A stretch of DNA of 64,000 nt from Camellia lanceoleosa (lineage: Eukaryota; Streptophyta; Magnoliopsida; Ericales; Theaceae): contig CM045760.1 of assembly GCA_025200525.1 (NCBI GenBank), positions 42,985,932-43,049,931 on the forward strand, given 5' to 3'. Shown here piece by piece: positions 57,866 through 64,000 of the stretch; positions within the stretch are counted from its first letter, which is position 1, and every line of letters begins with the position of its first letter. The notes under the pieces were generated by a model. The model ran no database searches, was not told the DNA's origin, and saw only the letters and a program-made list of their open reading frames with translations. The position numbers and the translations under genes are program-made.

Positions 57866-58891
57866 ATGATGACACAAGAGTCAGAAGAAATAGTGGTTAT
57901 GGCAGCCGCATTGGATCAAGGAATCATCTTGCGGGATGAGACCAATGTTGAAGTACCATACCAGCCCAGGTCGCCTGCCGCGCGCCCGATCTGGACGCCC
58001 TAGTTGTGTCAAGCTCGTGAGCCCACCACGTTTGAATTGATGGGAATGATTAGTGATCTTCAGCGATCTGTGTCTGATCTCGCCTACGGAATGTTGGCTT
58101 CGCTACCAACCACATCCTACGCCGGGAATTTTGTACCGCAGGAGCCCCCGCTATTGGGGCGAATTGTAATCGAGCTCAGCCAACTTGAGGTTGTCCCAAG
58201 CTATGGACATGACATGTCAACAACAACCGGGTTCCACTCTGATGTAGCAGCCCAAGCCCTCGATCAAGCTGAGGCTAGAGGTAAGAATAAAGTGGGAATA
58301 GATGCTGATCCCGTTGAACAACTGCTGTGGGCAGTCGAGGCTTTGAAAGCCGGAGGATTGAGTAAACAGCAAATGTTCGCAGTTGTGGCTAAAACTGTGG
58401 ATAATGCTTTCCCCGCTCCGACCGAGGGCAGTTCCCGCTAGGCGAAAAATCCGGATAGGCCCCGTCATGCTAGAATAGTTCCCTCCAATCCCAATCCTGC
58501 ACTGGGAAAGGATTAGAAAGCCAAGGCGGCACCTGCCGATCCTTTTTCCAGTGCGTCTGGCAAAAGTCAACAAACCTTGAAGTATCTACCTCGAGGTCGC
58601 AAGGTATTCCACGCCCTTTATATGCCTTTGTCTAAGGCGCTCTAGATCCTTGCCGAAAAGGGCCATCTTAGACCCCTTGAGCCTCGGCCTCTCCCGAAGA
58701 ATCTCTCTCCCTCACATGATGCTACCTTGTACTGCGCGTACCACCAGCAAACCGGTTATAGCACCGACAACTGTTTCCATCTTCGTCATGAAGTACAGGA
58801 TCTGATCGACAATGAGGTCATCCTCCCACCAACCTCAGCGAAGTCTGTCACTGCTGAGTTGTTAGATTTTGAGGATACCACAAGTATGTGA
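57866..58891 (+). pseudogene. Shortened gag of element D, capsid core missing
   Basis: A single 342-codon frame from ATG ATG (57866) to TGA (58889-58891), with four internal TAG codons (near 58001, at 58439-58441, near 58515 and near 58644). Element C still has CAG at the first two. The end carries CAYHQQTGYSTDNC and HLRHEVQDLID (58733-58812), matching the zinc-finger-like end of A and B gag, preceded by the LYMPLSKAL motif also found in A. The central capsid part present in A and B is absent. It resembles the gag-only, non-autonomous elements described in plants as TR-GAG. Confidence 0.65.
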
Positions 58892-59340
58892 TCAGAAGTT
58901 GGTCCACATGCGGACGGCGGTCAGTTTACTTCGGATGTGGCGTATGGCATGCACTTTTGAGCGTTTGCGAATGCTAGTTTTGCACTTTCTGACTTGGGTA
59001 TTCAGTCTGTTTTGTTATCTTGTATATAAGCAGTCTTTTTGTACTATGTCGGTCGGGTCTGTCTTGTTGTGTCGAGTCAGTCCTGTTGTATAGAAGTTCG
59101 GTGATTTCAGGGGTGTTCCCTCGAATATCTCTATTTTATTTTGTGTTTTTTTTTTTGGCTTTCTCTTGAGTCTGTTTCTGCCATAGAGCCAGTAACAACC
59201 CAGAAATCTGAATGAAACAGCTGTGGCTGTCATGTTTTTGTGCCTATTGCTGCTTTGAGCCTGTTGTGCCAGCAAACTTGAATGAAACGACGGAGCATCT
59301 CACTTACTCTTCTGCACCTCAAACTCATTGCATTGACCTA
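58892..59340 (+). other. Non-coding stretch after gag of element D
   Basis: No conserved frame found. Contains a T-run at 59146-59155. In A and B this position holds the gag-protease linker. Confidence 0.4.
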
Positions 59341-59640
59341 AGTTTTTCAAAACTTTTTTTAACACTGTGGTGATAAAAACGAAGAGGAATGAATTCCTCG
59401 AGTTTTGCAAAATTTGACTAATTAAGAGAAAGAAAGGCGTGCTAAGCCCTTAATGAATGAAATCATGCTTGTTAGCGTGAGTACTGAGAAGGATGAGATT
59501 GGTTTCGTATTATCTTCAGCACGAGCGATTTGTCGCCTTCTTAAAAAAATTTCAAAAAATGTTTTGCGCTGCCCTGCGAAGACCTGTGTGGAATCGCTCT
59601 TAAGATTGTGCAGCCTAGGATCGCTCTCAGCCTGAAGATT
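59341..59640 (+). pseudogene. Remnant of the protease-RT junction in element D
   Basis: Weak but ordered match to the segment before RT in A (3319-3640) and B (46500-46770): an EEE-rich start, a 'MNE' plus 'VSTEKD' part, then a 'RFVAFLKKFQK' part. Frame broken several times. Confidence 0.45.
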
Positions 59641-59779
59641 CAACTCCTTGCTCTCAAAACCTTGAACGTGAATTCAGAATGTTCAACGGCCAACCGCAAT
59701 GTGAGGTTTGTATGACCAGATCAGAAGCACCCCTCGAACAAGGGGCAAAAGACGTCAAAGAATGTACTCGAAGAGTTCA

Positions 59780-59999
59780 AAACGAAGATCAGCAAGAATG
59801 CCAAATCCCAGAAGGGAGGAAAGAAGAAAGTATTGCTGAAGGATAACCGAGTTCCTATCCATAACACTAAGAGCAAATTCAGCCCCCCTATTGGATGGGC
59901 TCCTACATCGTCAGCGAACAGCAGCCATTCTCCTGGATTCAGATGACTTTAGGATCTCAAAACCATTTGACATGGACAAAGCTACACTTTTACCCTTGA
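59780..59999 (+). pseudogene. Remnant of the C-terminal end of pol in element D
   Basis: Encodes a VLLKDNRVPIHN-like piece and ends at TGA 59997-59999 after a decayed 'DKLKKYYP' equivalent, matching A 232-400 and B 52650-52836. Everything between this and the previous remnant, that is RT to integrase, is deleted. Confidence 0.5.
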
Positions 60000-60865
60000 G
60001 AGGCTCGCTAGGCTGAAAACCCGGAAGGGCGACCCAGGCAAAAGTTAGAGCAAGAAAAAGAAGAAAAAAAACAAAAAAGAAGAAAAATGCAAAGAAAAGA
60101 ACAAAAAAAAAAAAAAGAAGAAAAATGAAAAGAAAATGAAAAAAAGAAAGAAAAAAAGAAATAAAATGAAAAGAAAAGAAGAACAAAACTCGCAAGGTTG
60201 AAAACCCGGAAGGACGGCCATGGCAAAAGTTAGAGTATAAAAGGAGTGGTTAAATACCCGAGTGTACCTTAACCGGAACTACGTAAGGCTTGATTCTCAT
60301 GTTTGGGATACGTAGGCAACTTCATTTTGAAGTCCAGCCATAAACACTTCCAAATCGATTGTGTCCATGTAATGGTTCCGATCATCTTTGTCATTTCTGT
60401 ATCCGAGAGTTCAGTTGTGATCATCGTTGTGAGGACTGATTACAGTTTGCTGCGGCGCCATCCAAACAAGGGGCAACTTTTCGTTGCCATGAGTCGCCAT
60501 TCAAACAAGGGGCAACTTTCCGTTCCCATGCAGCTCTCTTCAGGCAAGGGGCAATTTTCCTTCGGATCAAAGGTTGCGCATCTCGAGAGTAGGTTTTGTG
60601 CTCGTTGAGCACTGGCTGTTTGCCAAAACGGTTTTTACTGAAGTTGACTAATTTCTCAAAAATTATTTCATTTTCCAAAACTAGACCATTTTCTTGGACC
60701 CGAAAAAGGAAAATTTTCAGTGCTCACAGCCTGACTTGCATGATTTCAAATAAGAAAATCGAACAAGCGCGTTAATCTAACTCTCATTTTGGTTAAAATT
60801 ATTTTAAGCAGAAGCCAAAAAAACAAAAAATGGTCAAAATAATGAACTAGGGGCACAGTTGAGTC
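60000..60865 (+). other. 3' UTR of element D
   Basis: Two copies of the conserved post-pol block flank a purine-rich insert (60046-60188). Three AAGGGGCAA-type purine tracts follow (near 60468, 60511 and 60545), and CTAGGGGCACAG lies near 60848. No LTR start TGTAGAC follows any of them. Confidence 0.5.
60046..60188 (+). repeat. Purine-rich low-complexity tract
   Basis: About 140 bases almost only A and G, (AAAAG/AAGAA)n, inside the 3' UTR of element D between two copies of the post-pol block. Confidence 0.8.
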
Positions 60866-61809
60866 AGGCTTCCTGTCTTTCCCCCGTTATCAATGCATTT
60901 TCCAGAAAGGGCACCATACTTGTCAGAAAGGGCACCCTATTCGCCTGGAAGGACATAGCGGAAGCTAACAGAAAAGGGCTAAAAGCTCTCAACATCCTCC
61001 AAGCAACGAGGTATCAAGCCAAGTACGAAGCACAAATTGGAATGGATCAGGATAATTCACTCCTTCGTCTAGGGCATCGACTAAATGTCACCGAAGGAAA
61101 TAGCCGTGAGCTGGTAACGTTAGGGCATTAACCCACAACCTCTTGTTTATCTATCAAACACCCTGGGGAGGGATGAAAAATGAGAGATTGAAGAATATAG
61201 AGATGTGTGATGAGAGAAAAAGTGAGAAAAGGGCTTTTTCAGAAAAATAGAGCCTGAGGGCCGAGTGATGTGAGAATCACAAATAAGAAAGGGTGGGAAT
61301 AATACCCGAAGAAACTTGCTCCTCGCGAACTGAGAGGTCTCTTGTCTTTGTAACACGTCTGTGTGTCGTGTCTTTTGTTTTGTTTACCTCGACTTTTGTT
61401 TTGAGTCTTTTTCGAGTTTTACTCGATGTGTTTAGGTCGTGTACCTTTTGTTGAGTCGTAGTATACTATGTTCAGTTGTAGACTCAATACCCGGTTGAGA
61501 ACCCTTTTCTCATTTTCAAAAAAATCATTTTGTGCTCAGAGTGCTGTGCCATTCTCTACATTTGTGCAAAGCAAGACTAGTTCTTTCAACGACCGCAGGG
61601 TTTGACCCAGGTTATGTCGAAATAGTAAAACCTGGACGTATCTGAAGCTTTTTTTTTTTGGGTTCCGGGCTACGAAGCAAAAGAAGAAAGGGAAAATTTG
61701 GAGCATCTGAGTGTGTTTCAATTTCTGCCGATTCCACCTTTGTATTCCGCCTTTTCAGATTGGACTGTCTGTTCAGGATTCGCCGTGTGCAGAATGAACC
61801 AAGCGCTGT
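60866..61809. other. Unassigned DNA between elements D and E
   Basis: No LTR, PBS or conserved protein recognised. The open frame 60859-61131 has no motif I know. T-rich DNA at 61360-61460. Confidence 0.3.
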
Positions 61810-62480
61810 GTTATGGGCTGTATAAACCCAAGTACGAGCTTAGGCCAAGCTAGTGTTCACTTGAACCAGAGAACCACCAAATGACCAAACATGAAAACCA
61901 AGTATGAGCTTAAGCCCAATGAACCAAATGGTTCGAACCACATAGCCCAAGTACGAACTTGGGCCGAGCTTGTTGGTTGGTCCAAAACTACATAGCCCAA
62001 GTACGAACTTAGGCCGAACGCAACTAAGTTGGACCGACCAGCTTGAATCAATGAGTTAGACTACCCATAGAGCATTTGGTACGATTTGATTTGGCCCATA
62101 GTAACCCAATTACATAAAATAACTCACATCTAACACATAGAAAGAGCGCATGACACCCCACGAATCACTGAACGGTTCACTCAAATGTATGGCAGACTCA
62201 TTGCCCTCCTCCAATAAGGAGAGATCTCGCAAAATGATTGAGTGCCAGGTGGCAAAGAGGAAAACTTGATGAGCAAGATAAGTCTTCTCTATAAAAGGTA
62301 ACCCCTCCTTCTTTCACAAGGGATCTGGTTTCCATTACTCTCTCTTTATTCACTCGTTTTCCATTCTCTCTCTAGCTTGACTTTACCATCGAAGGGGTTT
62401 TCGACCAAACCTTGGTCGGGCAACCTTACTGTTCGTTACTTGTACAAGCCTTTATCTCCCAGAGCATGGCAGTTTGCTCA
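61810..62480 (+). repeat. 5' LTR of element E (left edge uncertain)
   Basis: Ends TTTGCTCA two bases before the PBS. Contains short repeats of CCCAAGTACGA.CTT..GCC near 61826, 61946 and 61996, and a TATA box near the U3/R boundary. Confidence 0.45.
62290..62297 (+). promoter_or_regulatory. TATA box in LTR of element E
   Basis: TATAAAAG, 190 bases before the LTR end. Confidence 0.5.
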
Positions 62481-62482
62481 TT

Positions 62483-62500
62483 TGGTGTCATATATGGGAA
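62483..62500 (+). other. Primer-binding site of element E
   Basis: TGGTGTCATATATGGGAA. It looks like a decayed form of the TGGCGCCGTCTGTGGGAA-type PBS of many plant Ty3 elements (from memory), with five differences, four of them transitions. Confidence 0.5.
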
Positions 62501-62531
62501 TCGTCCACTAATTGCTTTGTGACGAACTTCA

Positions 62532-64000
62532 GTGATAAAAATCGAAGATACTCCACAACTTGGTCTTGGAGAGAGGACTTGGGGGACAGAAAGAACCAAG
62601 GAAAAGGGTCTGGCCTTCTCCACTAGGCACGACAACCTTATGGACCATGATGATCCTATCCACAACGAAGCGGAGCGACATCGCGTCATTGCCGCTAAAT
62701 CGCCTCAGCTTCTGTTCTTTAAGAAGGACCACTGTGACTGCATCATCGAATCTATGGGTTAGGAGATCATCGAGCTTTGTGATCTTTTAAAAAAATAAAT
62801 GGTGCCTCCAACAGAGCCAAGGAAGTCTGGAGGGGAGCCATCACAGCAAAGAAGATGCACTCATCTGTCTCCACGAAAGGAACGATCCAACTACAGTCCT
62901 GTTTGTGAAGAGTGTAGCTGGTTGATTTTGGTATGCAGTGAGGGAACAAGCAGCAAGACTGACAATCTTCGAATGGAGAATTTGTAGGAAGACCCTCAGA
63001 AGAGGTAAAAGACAGTTAGTCATCATTCAGAAGTCCCTTTTTCTTCGTGTCATCATGACAAACGACTGTGTGACCTGAGCACATATTTGAACGACAACAA
63101 AAAATATGATCAACGATCGAACAGAAAGGTGGAATGATGTCTAGACCGAGATAGAGAGCATTTGGATCACTTGGTGTAGCAGACAGAGCGTCAACCTCCA
63201 AATTGACTAGTCTCTTCCCCTCCCTACCCCGAGATTGAGGCCGTAGAAGCTCCCTAGAAGTACAGTCCACCAAAGTTCATCCTTATGATTGAATGTCAAA
63301 CCCTCTAACTCACATAAGCCACTAAATGATGTCACTCTAGAATCAGAACGATGCGTTTATGTACAAGGTCTTCGCCTCCAACCTCGGTGAACAAGGGCTC
63401 CGATGTATGAAAAACTCCCCTCTCAGTCAATCTTTGACTAGGCATAACTCTCTAAGGCATATCTACACAGTTTGTCTCTAATAGTAGAGTCCCAAAGGAG
63501 TTGGACACTCTATTCAACATTAGAAATAACAAGAACAAGATTTTGAGCGAGTGTACTCAGCAGTATTAGGAGGTTTATGGCGATTTGGAGGAGAAAGCAT
63601 GTGGTGAGCCTCTAACAACACTATACTTCAAACAAGGCCTCCCTCTTTCACACAAACTCATGCAGTCGTTGACGAAAAAACTCGTCGCTGATTTGAAAGA
63701 ATTAAGAGCCTGGATAGAGCGGCAAGTTCGAGTGGAGGATAATGCCGCTTTTGTGCATGTTTTAATCGTTAAAGAATGAGTCAAATCCTCTTGGGCCCCT
63801 ACGACTGAGCAACTTAGGAGGGATGACCAATGGAAGAATGATGGTTAGAACAAGCGAACCACCGCAAAAGATGAAAAAGAGAGGGCCAAATCTTATGAAA
63901 CCATAACCATTGTTTTCACAAAGCCAATCTACAAGCTGGTGGAGAAGATCAAAGGGGAACTCTACTTCGTTTAACCACCCAAAATGCTGGGAGACCCCGC
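62532..64000 (+). pseudogene. gag of element E, broken, runs off the window
   Basis: A decayed capsid is visible from about 63300 in shifting frames (DAFMYKVFASNL; then VYGDLEEKACGEPLTTLYFK and RAWIERQVRVEDNAA at 63560-63745). KPIYKLVEKIKGELYFV and PPKMLGDP at the window end are the usual stretch just before the gag zinc knuckle. Stops at 63777-63779, near 63846 and near 63972. Element E is a different Ty3/gypsy family from A-D. Confidence 0.55.

Larger units (their letters stand above)
53119..60865 (+). mobile_element. Element D: non-autonomous Tat-type element, right end not resolved
   Basis: LTR, PBS, leader, a shortened gag, remnants of the protease-RT junction and of the end of pol, then a long 3' UTR with AAGGGGCAA motifs. 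No RT, RNase H or integrase core. No 3' LTR was found before element E, so the right end is undefined; homology with element C stops near 60865. Confidence 0.7.
61810..64000 (+). mobile_element. Element E: 5' end of another Ty3/gypsy retrotransposon
   Basis: The end of an LTR, a PBS and a decayed gag are visible; the rest is outside the window. The LTR start is not certain; TGTTATGGGC near 61810 is one candidate. Confidence 0.55.

Noticed and set aside
60859..61131. A 90-codon open frame as a gene
   Set aside because: No known motif, no homologous frame in C, and surrounding DNA is non-coding 3' UTR or unassigned.

Overview
The window looks like plant nuclear DNA, probably from a eudicot, made almost entirely of nested LTR retrotransposons. 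No ordinary host gene, tRNA or rRNA was recognised. The dominant family is a Ty3/gypsy group of the Tat lineage. This rests on a second RNase H domain after the RT/RNase H, a gag zinc-finger-like CX2HX4HX4C motif, a G-patch-like stretch after the protease, no chromodomain, very long LTRs (3.2-4.6 kb, TGTAGAC...CTACA) and a shared primer-binding site TGGCGACTCTGCTGGGGA.

Layout. 1-13356: element A on the minus strand, a near-complete gag-pol frame cut by a few nonsense codons, then its 4.6 kb 5' LTR; its 3' LTR lies left of the window. 13357-14481: 3' part of a plant mobile domain (PMD) gene on the plus strand, cut by element A. 15201-16488: a second plus-strand gene remnant resembling DUF7745/PMD proteins found in transposons. 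16735-22101: minus-strand element C with a capsid-less gag fragment, leader, PBS, a 3984 bp LTR and, on the far side of that LTR, a polypurine tract. 22102-24560: 3' UTR-like DNA with 51-bp and 117-bp tandem arrays. 24919-28153: a nearly intact intron-containing PMD gene, antisense to the retrotransposon. 28481-35661: AT-rich DNA with a diverged repeat array and a 3.9 kb solo LTR with a perfect ATGTA target-site duplication. 35662-38317: the 5' half of a decayed Ty1/copia element. 38318-53118: element B (plus), a decayed relative of A inserted in the copia element; its RT is split beside the YVDD box by a solo LTR of another family (47240-50232), which itself holds a poly(A)-tailed insert. 53119 to about 60865: element D (plus), sister of C, inserted in B's 3' UTR. 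From before 62480 to 64000: element E, the 5' LTR end, PBS and broken gag of another Ty3/gypsy element.

How the parts relate. The gag-pol genes would make the particle, protease, reverse transcriptase, RNase H and integrase. All copies carry nonsense codons, many explained by C-to-T change at CAG, CGA or the complement of TGG, as expected for old methylated transposons. C and D lack pol and the capsid core and would need proteins supplied by relatives of A and B. The most unusual content is the antisense, intron-bearing PMD and DUF7745-like genes associated with these Tat elements, together with stem-loops conserved in the LTRs. Two of these stems show one paired base change between subfamilies. 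All family assignments come from reading motifs by eye; no database search was possible.
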